From positions 20,547,464 to 20,611,463 of the forward strand of contig OZ020490.1 in assembly GCA_963971405.1 (NCBI GenBank): 64,000 bases of DNA. The letters run 5' to 3'. Each line of letters opens with the position of its first letter. Within the stretch, counting starts at the first letter, position 1. Below the pieces are notes generated by a model. It was not told the origin of the DNA, made no database searches, and worked only from the letters and a program-made list of their open reading frames with translations. Positions 48,613 through 59,122 of this stretch are shown piece after piece. The position numbers and the translations under genes are program-made. This DNA comes from Psococerastis gibbosa (taxonomy: Eukaryota; Arthropoda; Insecta; Psocodea; Psocidae).

Positions 48613-48702
48613 CAAAGGAGGAGTTTTTCAGGGAGCAAGACTGGGTGGTAGCCTGTAGTATAGTAGTAGGCTACCTCTCTGCATAACAAGTGTTCATCTC
48701 AA

Positions 48703-48708
48703 AATAAA
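48703..48708 (+). terminator. TSC2 polyadenylation signal candidate
   Basis: AATAAA 91 bp after the TSC2 stop codon. No other AATAAA lies nearer. Confidence 0.6.
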
Positions 48709-48885
48709 AATTAGAGCTTGCATGATACATCCAGAAATGAACCGAAGTGTGGGCTTGGGCATGAGCACGATAAAAGAAATAACCCGTTAAAATTAATTGT
48801 TTTTGATGCTTTGTTACGACGATAATGTATAATATTAATAAAACAAGGTACCGTATTATTTTATTGTCTATTATCCCTGCTCTAA

Positions 48886-49140
48886 GGCGCCCATTCCATC
48901 GACCGACTAGGGCTATTTACAAAAACAGTGACGTGGTAGCAGACATTCAAGACTTAGGCGGGGTTTCCAACGACCTCGCATTGACGGAAATGTTTATTTT
49001 CCTCTATGCCATAGTTTAAATTGATCAATGATCATACAGTAAAATCACAAACTAAAATTAAAAAATGGCGTCATGGGATACGTTAAGTACAAACATTTTA
49101 ATAGATTCTATAAAAAGAAAAATTGTAATTTCCTTATAAT
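48886..49140. mobile_element. Truncated fold-back MITE, family B
   Basis: Only the left arm and part of the interior remain: GGCGCCCATTCCATCGACCG, GACGTGGTAGCAGACATTCA. TAA precedes it. It stops where the inverted TSC2 copy begins. Confidence 0.75.
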
Positions 49141-49740
49141 TTCTAATAAAAAAGAGATTCTATCTATTATTGAATCTGACGACGTTCGCTTATAATTTGA
49201 ATAAAAAAGGACTGAACTTATTGGGTATTTTAAAAATTGATAGAAGCGTCCACCGTCCTGAGAATAACCTTCTTAACTAATGACGTCAGAACAATAGAGT
49301 AAATTTGAACTATAAGTTATATAAAATATGCTCCCTCAGGAATGCCAAAGCAAACTTCCTCATAGAATTTGAATTGTAGGTACCTGTGTAACGTCATCCT
49401 GCCAAATATAGGCAAATTTTCCGTCGACGCCATTTTTATCCAAGCCACCGAAAAAAGTCGCTTGTGGATCGGCATCCTTCAAATTGATCAGAGTGCCGAG
49501 GCTTTGAAGAAACATTGCATAACGGACGGAACCGAACTCGTTGCTGAGGATTTCTGCTTCGTTTGTAGCTTGCTCTGGCCCAACGTACACAACTCCAACC
49601 TGGAATACAATCAATACAGATGATCCTAATTAAGAGGCAAGCTGAAGGGAAACGTTACAATATTTAATTTCACAATAAGTAAGGATCAGAAATCAATCAA
49701 TAAGATCGCTTCTCTTAGAAGTAATCTTCATCTAAATGTT
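49141..49740 (-). pseudogene. Inverted copy of TSC2 exon 24 and flanking introns
   Basis: The reverse complement of about 39480-40310 minus the LINE insertion. The exon copy 49384-49599 is 216 nt as in the original, the frame is open, and AG and GT splice sites are kept. Three residues differ (G to E, G to S, L to F). It lies antisense downstream of the gene, so it cannot be used in the TSC2 transcript. Confidence 0.88.
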
Positions 49741-49745
49741 GATAT

Positions 49746-49998
49746 GGCGGCTATTCCATCTGTCATTTGTGCATTAAAAATTGATGAGATGTTTGTTTTA
49801 AGGAGACTATTATGTAGACACTTGTCTTATTTATTATAAATTAAGTTATAATACGGTAGTAGACATCAATAATTAAATATAAAAATATAATAAAAAACTT
49901 AGATAAGTTAAGTATCTACATAATAGTCTCCTTAAAAGAAACATCTCATCAATTTTTAATGCACAAATGACGGATTTTTGACAAAAAGAATAGCCGCC
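49746..49998. mobile_element. Fold-back MITE, family A variant
   Basis: GGCGGCTATTCCATCTGTCA and the degenerate right end TTGACAAAAAGAATAGCCGCC, with TAT on both sides. AAGGAGACTATTATGTAGAC in one arm and its complement in the other. No ORF. Confidence 0.78.
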
Positions 49999-51214
49999 TA
50001 TACATTAGCCCAGTCAACGAAAAGGTATAGAGGGAGTTGGTTGGAACACAATTTTTGACTTCGTAACTTTGTTTAGACTAGTTAGGAGGTGAACATATCA
50101 AAAGTCCTCACTCGTGGGCCTTGAGACGGGGGAGGGGGGCTTTGAAGGTACCGATTTTTTTGGTTTATCGTTTATATCTCGGAAACTACGCGCCCTAGCG
50201 ATATTTCTGGTCTATACCAAATTAACGCTGATTAAGTTTGCTACAAGTTATACAAAGTAAAGTTTTTCGATATCTTGCATAGTTTTCGAGATATCTGCTC
50301 GGGAAAATCAGTAATTTTGGAAAAATACTTTTTTTTTAACTTTTTGACTGGATAACACTTCAACCGTGCAACCAAAAAATAAATACACGCCATTGGGCGG
50401 TGGAACATTAAATTCCCTTCAACAATTTATGTTACTTTACTGTTTGATATACTTTCATTCCAAAGTTAAACCAATTCTAGTGTTGTTGCGGGTCGTCAAA
50501 CGTATGGCCAAAATGTACACCATTATGTAGGTACACATAATGAATATTGGATGGACGACTAAATAGCTCCCAACAACAAAAGGGCAAAAAGAAAAGAAGA
50601 AAAAACATCAAATGAAAACGAGGTTTATTGGTATTGCAAAGTCAAAAAATACAATTGAGTGCCATTTCAGTCAATTTCTTTGCTCTCATGGGGCGGGTCT
50701 TTGATTTTGGGGTTTTTCTCTCCAATTTCTTCCCCATTGGACCCCTGGTCCGTGACGGATCCAGCCCATTTTCTCATTTGGAGGGGGAGGGGGGTAGTTG
50801 TGGGTCAAAACAGAGGAAAAACATATGTAGTATTGATTAAATTAGAGAGTAATAAATTAGCTTCCAATACATTTATTGCAACATTTCGGGTGGGGGGAGG
50901 GAGATCAGCTGCCACCTGTCACCCCCCTCCGCCCCCCATGTATCCGTCCATGCCCCTTCTCCTGTAGGAAAACGGCCAGTGGATCCTCTTCATCTGAGTC
51001 CACGAGTGGAACCCCATTCTGGTAGTTCCACTGGCAATTTTTACATAGTGGGGAGCATTTGAGGCTTGCTTTTTTTCAGCCACACTTTGCGCTGGCACAG
51101 TCTACCAATTACATCGTAGTATTATATGGTATATATAACACTGACATTAAATTAACTTTGGTTGAAGAGGTAACCTCCTCGTTATAACCGAAATTAGAGG
51201 ATATGGAAAAAACT

Positions 51215-51286
51215 GGGCTTGGCGGGATTCGAACCCACGATCTACGCCTAACCGGGGCGTCGTCTTAACCGCTGGATCACAAGCCC
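51215..51286 (-). tRNA. tRNA-like sequence (pseudo-tRNA or SINE head)
   Basis: On the minus strand a 7-bp acceptor pairing GGGCTTG with CAAGCCC, an anticodon-like stem ACGCC/GGCGT with 7-nt loop CCGGTTA, and a T-arm GTGGG TTCGAAT CCCGC. The B box GGTTCGAATCC is perfect. Position 33 is C instead of U and the apparent anticodon would be GGT, so a functional tRNA is doubtful. There is no CCA end. The acceptor 3' half repeats at 51291. Confidence 0.5.
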
Positions 51287-51354
51287 TGGTGGGCTTGGCG
51301 GGACGATAGGATGTATGCCAGAAGCTCTGACCTTGCAAGTAAAATCGGTCCTAG

Positions 51355-51955
51355 AATATTCGAGGCCATCGTCTCTCCTCAGTGATGGTCTGGTTGGGAG
51401 CATCGTACCGGGGTATGACTGAAGTACATTTTTGTGAAAACTGGTGTATCAAACTACGGTGCTTGATAAGGTGGTGAAGCCTTTGAATCAAACCATATAC
51501 AAAAACCAACGGTGGGTTTTTCAGCAGGATTCTGCTCCAGCCCATCAAGCCAAGAGTACTCAGAAGTGGTTTCGTGAGAATAACATTGACTTTACTGCTA
51601 GTGAAGATTGGCCCTCCTCCAGCCCAGATCTCAATCCACTGGACTATTCTATCTGGCGCATTAGAAAGAAAGCCTGTGCGAAATTCCACAAAAATTTGGA
51701 CTCGCTGAATAGGTCCATTTCGAAGGTGGTCGAAGAGATAAGATAGACATGGATGGCGGTGCGTACTGCTATCGATGATTGGCCCCGTCGTCTTCGAGCC
51801 TGCATTCGGGCAAGAGGTGGGCCATTAGAATAATTATTTTTTCCTGTGTTCCATGACAACTGTTCAACATATCCATTAAATATTTTGTTAAAAAAAGTTA
51901 TTATTCTACTGACTTTTTCTTAGTTTTAAGTGTGACCGAATTTATCATCCAACTA
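51355..51955 (+). mobile_element. Tc1/mariner transposase remnant
   Basis: The plus frame 51444-51746 reads RWVFQQDSAPAHQAKSTQKW and PSSSPDLNPLDYSIW, the second and third catalytic aspartates of the DDE/D transposase, with VMVWLGA just upstream in another frame. The right side runs to GTGTGACCGAATTTATC near 51932. The first catalytic segment and left end are missing. Confidence 0.82.
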
Positions 51956-52023
51956 GCTATTTTGCACCGGCAGAAAATCATTTTTAGGATGTCGTCCGGT
52001 GCAGCTGTTAGCTCTGGCAGTTC

Positions 52024-52284
52024 TTGTCTTCCACCCATACGTCTTATGAGGCAGGTTATTTCCAAGCCACGGCTGAACTTATAGAAAAGTTCGGAGGGAA
52101 TGTTGCTTTGCTGCTCCCTCGGTGTGTGGAAGTCATTTCGGAAACTTTACCTGTCGGCATAGTGCGTTCAGATGTCGTTCGCATAGTCTTGTTGATGTGT
52201 CAGGTGCTCCAGGCACCTGCCTGTGGGCACCGTATATTAATGTATAGTTGTTGGCCCATTCTGTATCTATCTCATGTATTGTAA
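52024..52284 (+). other. Unrecognised ORF in the inverted repeat
   Basis: An open frame with LIEKFGGNVALLLPRCVEVI. Related but broken sequence is in the right arm (53505-53700, minus). I recognise no family. It may be a fragment of a transposon protein. Confidence 0.3.
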
Positions 52285-52625
52285 CACGCTGTACAGCTGT
52301 CAATGAATTGCTTTCTACGGTCTGTGCTAGAAGAGTGCTGAATTAGCAGCGCGCCTTCGGTGCAGTCCGTGAAAGCCGGTTCATGTGACGTAGCTAGGCG
52401 AGGTTATAAATATGAGTAGCGCCAGAAAGTGCGTAGCTCTCTCTCGGATCTCTCTTGGACCTCTCTCGGGCTCTCGGCGCTCTCAGAGCAGCCCTGTGGC
52501 CTGCAGACCATGATTGTCGTTCTTTGTCCAAGTGCTCGAGTGTTCAATATAATGTAAATCGGTGAGTGTCTTAATATATCTATTGTATATAATGTAAAAC
52601 CTATAAAGCTACATTTACTACAACA
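52222..52625 (+). repeat. Possible solo LTR
   Basis: It begins TGTGGGCACC and ends CTACAACA, with a TATA-like GAGGTTATAAATATGAG at about 52400 and a CT-rich start region. Downstream the TAGTTGGTGGCAGCGGTGGC stretch (52693) resembles a primer-binding region. No partner LTR is present and boundaries are uncertain. Confidence 0.35.
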
Positions 52626-52639
52626 GCCCCCCCCCCCCA

Positions 52640-53500
52640 TCCTTGCGAAGGTTAGGTGGCTACCCCCGCAGCGGTAGGATCTGCCACCTAATAGTTGGTG
52701 GCAGCGGTGGCCCCAACTTAATAGTTGGTGGCTGCAATTTCATTAATCCCGTCTCTTTATTTTATTTTATTTTTCTTCAAATGTATAATGAGAATATCGT
52801 TATATTGGATTTATATTAATTAATTACTTAAAAATGATATTTTCTTGTTTCATATGTTTATTTTAATACCGCAGGATGGGCGCTGTTTTGTAGTTTATGT
52901 TCTGTTAAATAATTAGGCTAATAATTAATAATTTAAGAAGGGATACCTGTCGTATATTTGGTGAGTTCTCCAGTAATATCATTATGCTGTCAAAACAATT
53001 TTTTTTTAATTTGCTTTACGGTGGAGCATACATGCTAATAAATCCTGATACAATTAATTTGATTATGATATAATAATAATGATAAGTTGAAGCTGTAACA
53101 ACAGCTATACTATATAATAGAGAGTACTTCCTATTAATAGTTTGAAATATATTAATTAAGTGAAAAGAAATGACAATAATTGACAGTAATTTGAAAAGTG
53201 AAGTGTAGATGAACGATTCCTACGCAGGCCTAAGAGCCTAATTAAATAAATGGTACCATGAAATGAAAATTCGAGTTTGCAATTTAAAAGCCTTTGAGCT
53301 TAAAGAACCACTAAGTTGGTCAATTAGTTTAGTTTAGCCAATAAATATTGATAATATGTATTACAAAATAATGAAAAATAATGCACTAGATTAATAATTA
53401 AGTGCCAAAAGAGCACAAGTATAGTTTTAAGTTCGACTTATAAGTTATAGTGAAAGAACCAATACCCTGGTCTTTCCGAATATGTAAGCTTTAGCTGAAT
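52640..53500. other. AT-rich centre of the 4.1 kb inverted repeat
   Basis: No gene, inverted repeat or retroposon end is recognised. Confidence 0.4.
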
Positions 53501-54411
53501 CAAGCCTGACATTTCCTATCTTCCATCCACCGAGGGAGCAGCTAAACAACATTCCCTTCAAACTTTTCTAAAAGTTCAGCTGTGACCTGCCTCTTCAGAC
53601 GTATAGGTGGAAGAGACAAGAACAAGAACTGCCTGGTCCCAGTCCAAACCAAGCTAGGAGCTGCACCGGACGATGTCCTAAAAATAATTTTCTCCCGGTG
53701 CAAAAAAGGCCGTGCCAGAGCCTCAAACGTCCTTAATGGCCAACGCCCTAGGGCCTAGAGCCTCAAATACTCCCCACTATGTAAGGATTGCCAGTGGAAC
53801 TACCAGAATGGGGTTCCTCTCGTGGACTCAGATGAAGAGGATCCACTGGCCGTTTTTCTACAGGACAAGGCCATGGACGGATAGACGGGGGTAGCTACCC
53901 CCCCACCCGAAATATTGTAAGTGTATTATTAATTTATTACTCTCTAATTTAACGATACTACATATGTTTTTATCAGTTTGACCCACAACTACAGTACCCC
54001 CCCCCCCCCCCCATAATGGAAAGAGCTGAGACGTCCATCTATTATTCATTATGTGTACCTACATAATGGTGTACATTATGTAGGTACGTTTGACGACCCG
54101 CAACAACACTAGAATTGGTTTAACTTTGGAATAAAAGTATATCAAGCAGTAATGTAACATAAATTATTGAAGGGAATTCAATGTTCTACCGCCCAATGCC
54201 CTTCATTTATATTTTGGCTGCATGGTAAGAGTTATCCAGTCAAAAAGTGTTGAAAAAATGTATTTTTCCAAAATTACTGATTTTCCCGAGCAGATATCTC
54301 GAAAACTATGCAAGACACCGAAAAACGTAGTTTCTGAGATTCAAGCGAAAAACCAAAAAACGGTCATACAACTAATACTAAACGTCATCATATTTTTTCT
54401 TTTTTTTTAAA

Positions 54412-55290
54412 TTGAAGAAGGGCAATTTCCCCATTTATAGTGCTTATTATTACTTACCTAATGTATTTCAAATGGTGGAATGAAGTCTAGAGCTGAAATA
54501 GCCGAGGATTTCTGCTTCGTTTGTAGCTTGTCCGGGCCCAACGTACACAACTCCAACCTGGAGAACAATCAATACAGATGATCATAATTAAGAGGCAAGC
54601 TGAAGGGAAACATCTCATGAGTTACAATATTTAATTTCACAAGAAGTAAGGATCAGAAATCTATCAATAACATCGCATCTCTTAGAAGTAATGTTCATCT
54701 AAATTTTGATACACAGTATGTATATTATGAGGTGTTGTTTCTAACGCCTATTATGAGGCCACCATTATAGATCTTGATCAGTACAAAACACGAATAGTAG
54801 CCTAGGGGTGTCCGGTAGGAGTATTTCAATAACTGTGGCGTACTAAACCAAAAAATAATGCAAAGGAACATGTCCGTTGAATCACAGTATTATTGGAAAT
54901 CAAAATTGGTTTCTCTTCACTAGCCCCAAAATGTGTTGAATGATACAACTGAAGAAACACGAAGCTATAACAAAGAAAATGACTGTCTAAGACCAATACT
55001 ATCTACAGGGCATCTCAACATATTAATCATCTACACTAGTATACTGCACCTGGGACAAACTCCTGACTTGGGTGGTTCCTTGTTCCTTGTAGGAGCTTTA
55101 GTTTTTGTGACATCGGCTTCACATCTAGATTTGTAAGCAGGAGACATAACTGAAATCGTGCGGCTTCGATCCCTTATGAAAGACGTAGAAGATGAATGAC
55201 CATCTGAAAACATATTGCACTCATTTAGATCTCTTCTATTTGCGACGTTCACAATTACTGAACTTGACTACTTTGTCGAGTGAAGAGAAT
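54412..55290 (-). pseudogene. Rearranged inverted copy of TSC2 exons 22-24
   Basis: Read on the minus strand: upstream intron, whole exon 22 copy (55050-55203, 154 nt, one Y to C change), intron, 5' half of exon 23, a jump to intron 23, the first part of exon 24, then a jump back to the 3' half of exon 23 and its donor. The pieces are out of order, so it is a pseudogene copy. It shares an indel with the copy at 49141-49740. Confidence 0.85.
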
Positions 55291-55428
55291 AGAATATAAT
55301 TTACTGATCCATTAAGACACAAAACAGTTCTTTCGGCAATCGTTAATAATAAGCAAACAAAAATGAAAAACACTAAACCATTTATAAATTTGGCATCAAA
55401 CATAGTTGGCACATATACAATATACATA

Positions 55429-56761
55429 CAGTCATGGAGAAAATAATAAGAACGTTGAGGTTTTTCCTATTTTCTCCGGAACTATTTGAGATAATGGAAC
55501 CAAACTTGGATATGAACACCACTACCTATAGGTTCATCATTACTGTTACCATCAGTTATAAGCAATGCTCACTTCTTTAAGAATTGAAGATAGTTGAAAA
55601 TGGCTGGCAAAAATAATAAGAACGCGAGATTTATTTATTTTTATTTGGGCTTTGATACGATAAATTTTTCCCTATTCTGTTGTTAATAAGTTAATACAGT
55701 GTATTTCTGAAGATATGGAGCGATCACAGTATTGCTAAGTAGAGGAGAGACGTGCCATCTTACTTCTTCGGAAAGAAGTGAGAAATGGCGGGAATAGGTA
55801 ACCTCTTGCAAAGATAGGGAGAAACAATTTTTCAAGCTTTGAAACAAGACCCCAGGAGTGAACTGAGGGGCAGAAAGTGGAAGACAACACAGTACTTTGA
55901 CCAATAGCTCTTAAGGATTTCGAAGGCGACACCGCTTGCAAGTTCTCGAGACCTGAAAAAAAAGCCTAAACGCTCCCATCAGCGAACGAAGTACTAGGGG
56001 ACAGTTGCTTGAAGCCTTCCTACCCAGTCGATCTCCAAGAAATGTTCCACTTCCACCTAAAAAGAAAATACAGTCCATCTTGCCTTCGTGTCTATGAACT
56101 GTGTAGGGGGACAAGGCGCAACTTCTTGTTGGGCGATGAAACAGAAGTTATCTCTGCAGTGCTTATAGAAAACCGATTTCAGAAGATCGCCCAATGCTGA
56201 TTTAAATCCCGGTATACCCAAAAAAGACCGTAAAGTTCGGTGGCAGTAACATATTGGAGTGGGCCTGTTTCCCTTACTACTGAGTTGGCCCAAAACATCG
56301 TATAGAAGATATCTTGACGAAGGAAAGTTACAGACATATTCCAAGACATAATGCTGACGAGAAAATGCCAGTAGAATGGGTTATAGAACACCTTCAAACT
56401 AGTGAAGTAGTGTTTGTGGACAGCCGAGTCGACGTTTTACCGCGGTCAGCGCAGTCACCCGGATTCAATCCCATCAAAAACTTGTGGAATGACCTGACGA
56501 GCCGTCTACCCAATGAAAAAATTTCGAAGAAGGAACTACTGTGGCTTCAAGTGAAGAATTGCCCGCGTTCTTATTATTTTTGCCAGCCATTTTCAACTAT
56601 CTTCAATTATTAAAGAAGTAAGCATTGCTTATAACTGATGGTAACAGCAATGAAGTACCTCTACGTAGTGGTGTTCATGTCCAAGTTTGGTGGAATTATC
56701 TCTAATAGTTCCGGAGGAAATAGGGAAAAGGGCCGCGTTCTTATTATTTTTTCCATGATTG
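55429..56761. mobile_element. Tc1-like transposon with IR/DR-style ends
   Basis: CAGTCATGGAGAAAATAATA at the left and TATTATTTTTTCCATGATTG at the right, flanked by TA. The inverted repeats are about 220 bp and each holds two copies of AAAATAATAAGAACG (55440 and 55608 at the left; 56566 and 56736 at the right, reversed). A transposase remnant near 56440-56510 (SPGFNPIKNLWNDL) marks the third catalytic segment. The frames are broken. Confidence 0.88.
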
Positions 56762-56879
56762 TATATGGATACATAATGTCAAATGTGATCACAAGAGAAA
56801 TATGTTATCAGTCAAAATCAATTCGTGAATTCATGTATAGTATAGCAAACATACAAGCTTTCGTTTAAATTTTGCATTT

Positions 56880-57274
56880 TTGCATCTAAACATCTCTTTA
56901 AGTAGAGAGCAAGCTAGAAGGGTGGTTGGCACGCTTACGGGCCACGGCCACTTCAACAAACACATGCATAGGGTTGGCGTGAAAAACGACAGTAGATGCA
57001 GACTGTGTGAAGTTGAAGAAGAAACAGCTGAACACATTCTCTTTGAATGTGAAGCGCTGGGAAAAACTCGATACCAAACTCTTGGCCACCCTAGGTCTGA
57101 AGAGGAAACCATCCGATCTAATCCCATCACAAAAACACTAGAATTTATCAAAAAGACTGGTGTTATAAGATGGGCGTAGACGGCAAACGTGGAAGCAAAA
57201 GACCTTCTAGGTCGACGCTTATAGGAACTCAAACGAGTAGGCCCCACGAAGGTAAAAAAAAAAAAAAAAAAAAC
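56880..57274 (+). mobile_element. LINE 3' end with poly-A
   Basis: LSREQARRVVGTLTGHGHFN and CRLCEVEEETAEHILFEC (a Cys/His cluster) are the C-terminal end of R1/I-type LINE proteins. A poly-A run at 57256-57274 ends it. A degenerate family A MITE end (CAGTGGAATAC) follows at about 57339. Confidence 0.78.
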
Positions 57275-57411
57275 ATTAATTACTCTTAGAGACAAAACAA
57301 AAATCTCAACTTTTTTAATCACAAATGACGGAATACTGACCAGTGGAATACACTACATATCATTGTTTCATAATGATAAGCAGTTCAGCGCGGATGTACA
57401 CTTACTTACTT

Positions 57412-57719
57412 CTTAGTACAGGGCCCCCAGCTCAGGTGATTCCGAATGCCTGATGATGATGTCTCAGAAATGCCCTTGATGCTAGTGGCCACATGCTCGG
57501 CCACCTCGGCGTGCAAAGTATTTTTGATGTCAACCCTCCTTGTGTCCAACTCCAACCTGAAAGCGTAGTTGGTCCCGTTGCGTGCATGGGGCCGAGCACT
57601 GCAGGAGTTTGTGCTCGTGTTTCATTAGCTAGACCACATGCACGGCATACTGGAGATTCGTTTTGATGAATGTATACTAATTTCTGTTGTTGTTGTTGAA
57701 ACTCGGAAGCGCCGCGCAC
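57412..57719 (-). mobile_element. LINE C-terminal fragment, antisense
   Basis: Minus strand. SPVCRACGLANETRAQTPAV followed by LGPMHATGP in one frame and AEVAEHVATSIKGISETSSS in another are LINE tail motifs. The fragment is frame-broken. Confidence 0.5.
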
Positions 57720-57982
57720 TTATTTAGAATCAACAACTTCAGATCACTGATAAAAATAAAAATTAAAAGGAAATTAACCGGAATAGCATCAGCTGTTCTA
57801 CGAAACCCGAATATTTAACCGTGGCTGCAGACAATATCTCATGTCGCACAATCAAACATTTAAAATGGTGGATGTCGAATATTGGTTAAATAATTTCTAA
57901 TGCCACGTTATTTTAGGTAAACAAAAAATTTGTGAAGTTATATTTAATTTTTGGCTCCCAGCAAAGTTTTTCACAACTTAAA

Positions 57983-59122
57983 ATGCAGAAACCGGATGAA
58001 TTGTTCTTATCAGTTCAAAATGAAGTAGTGGCTAGGAATTCGGACAGAGTTTCTATGTGGTCAGCGTATAGAGAGGACCTGAAAGGTACCCAAGAACTTT
58101 TGAAGCAGTTACCTCTTGCATTGAGCCATAACGTCATGGTACCTTTGGGCTCTAAAGCTATGATGCGAGGCAAAATAGTACATACAAATGAATATTTAGT
58201 CAGTTTGGGTGATTCGTACTTTGCCAAACGCACAGCAAACCAAACCTGGGATATTTGTGAACGCAGAGTAAAGCGTTGCGATAGTATGCTGCAAGATTTG
58301 GAAAGAGAGAGGAATTTGATTGAAGACAAATCTAGTTTTACCAGTGACCATGAACTTTTTGGTTCAGAAGGGCGACCTGAAATTATTGAGCATGTAACAG
58401 AAGAAGAAGATCTAGAATGGAGAAAAATTCACAGGGAACGCGAGAAAGAATACCACAAGAAATTAGCTGAAGCGAGAGAAAAGGGTAAAACCAAAATTGA
58501 GACAGAAGAGGATCTATGGCAAAGACTTGATGAATTAGAGTTAGAGGAAGAATTGGAAGATGAGTTGCATAGGTTACACGAAGAAGGAGGTAGTCCCAAT
58601 GGTGAGCTATATAGCGACGAAGAAATTGCAGATGAAATTAATGTTTCTCATTCGGGAACAAGTGAGACTGCTGAAGAGAAAACAGAATTTAAAAAACGAA
58701 AAAAGAGCGTGGGTTTTATTGTAGATGACTCAGTTGAACCACTTTACCTTCACTTTAAGCACAGTGATATCGATCTGGTTACGGAACCATCGCCTAACAC
58801 AGTATCCACGCCTAACACAGTATCCACGCCTAGTGATATCTTTCAAAAATATTTATTAGAATTACGTGAAACACCGATGCCAATTCTGAAAGTTAAGAAA
58901 AATCCAAATGAAGCCACGGAATTAGCAAGTATTACAGTGGATGACGACGAAGTTGCCAGTGATGTGGGACACGTAGTTGTCGAGCGGGGGTTGGAATTGC
59001 CTGAAGTAACAGAAAGGCGATATTTCCATGTTAAGCCTGTACGAGACGTTGCGGAACAACCCAAGCGCATCAGTAAGTTTAAATCGTCGCGATTAAAGAA
59101 AATTAGCTCGTTGAATGTGTGA
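57983..59122 (+). CDS. Unconventional prefoldin RPB5 interactor (URI1)
   Basis: URI is an alpha-type prefoldin-like scaffold of the R2TP/prefoldin-like complex. It binds RPB5 and supports RNA polymerase assembly, and responds to TOR signalling. 379 aa in a single exon. Residues 1-115 form the prefoldin-like domain (coiled-coil, then MVPLGSKAMMRGKIVHTNEY and LVSLGDSYFAKRTANQ, matching human MVPFGPFAFMPGKLVHTNE and VLLGDNWFAKCSAKQ). About 170-200 (ETEEDLWQRLDELELEEEL) is the RPB5-binding helix (human ADKELWARLEELERQEEL). About 282-305 (TPSDIFQKYLLE to PILK) is the conserved URI box. The end RISKFKSSRLKK matches RVSKFKAARLQQ. A hexapeptide NTVSTP is duplicated at about 273-284. I chose the ATG at 57983 because upstream in-frame codons lack ATG. 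It is shorter than human URI1 (535 aa) mainly in the acidic region. Confidence 0.93.
   Translation: MQKPDELFLSVQNEVVARNSDRVSMWSAYREDLKGTQELLKQLPLALSHNVMVPLGSKAMMRGKIVHTNEYLVSLGDSYFAKRTANQTWDICERRVKRCDSMLQDLERERNLIEDKSSFTSDHELFGSEGRPEIIEHVTEEEDLEWRKIHREREKEYHKKLAEAREKGKTKIETEEDLWQRLDELELEEELEDELHRLHEEGGSPNGELYSDEEIADEINVSHSGTSETAEEKTEFKKRKKSVGFIVDDSVEPLYLHFKHSDIDLVTEPSPNTVSTPNTVSTPSDIFQKYLLELRETPMPILKVKKNPNEATELASITVDDDEVASDVGHVVVERGLELPEVTERRYFHVKPVRDVAEQPKRISKFKSSRLKKISSLNV

Larger units (their letters stand above)
45264..47950 (+). mobile_element. Penelope-like retroelement, right (sense) arm with tandem partial copy
   Basis: LPPRLYGLPKIHKQNVPLRP and IVSAIGSPTYDVAKYLTKLL, then SFDVVSLFTMVP, MGSPISPVVANFYM, then YVDD after a frameshift near 45860, and GIY-YIG units in 45983-46708 and 47112-47640. 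Single-base indels relative to the left arm break the frames (for example near 45860 and 46590). A degenerate tail ends at about 47950. Confidence 0.9.
50240..54335. repeat. 4.1 kb imperfect inverted repeat
   Basis: 50240-51085 plus 51955-52145 are reverse complements of 53505-54335, with indels. Shared words include GACGACCCGCAACAACACTA, CAGTGGATCCTCTTCATCTG and GGGGAGCATTTGAGGC or their complements. The left arm alone carries a mariner and tRNA-like insertion (51085-51955). The centre 52145-53505 is not repeated. Both arms hold a small MITE-like block (about 50745-50962 and 53873-54035) with GTCCG/CGGAC ends. Confidence 0.75.

Noticed and set aside
57932-57982. Upstream extension of URI1
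   Set aside because: The 17 extra codons begin with GTG rather than ATG and have no similarity to the URI N-terminus.
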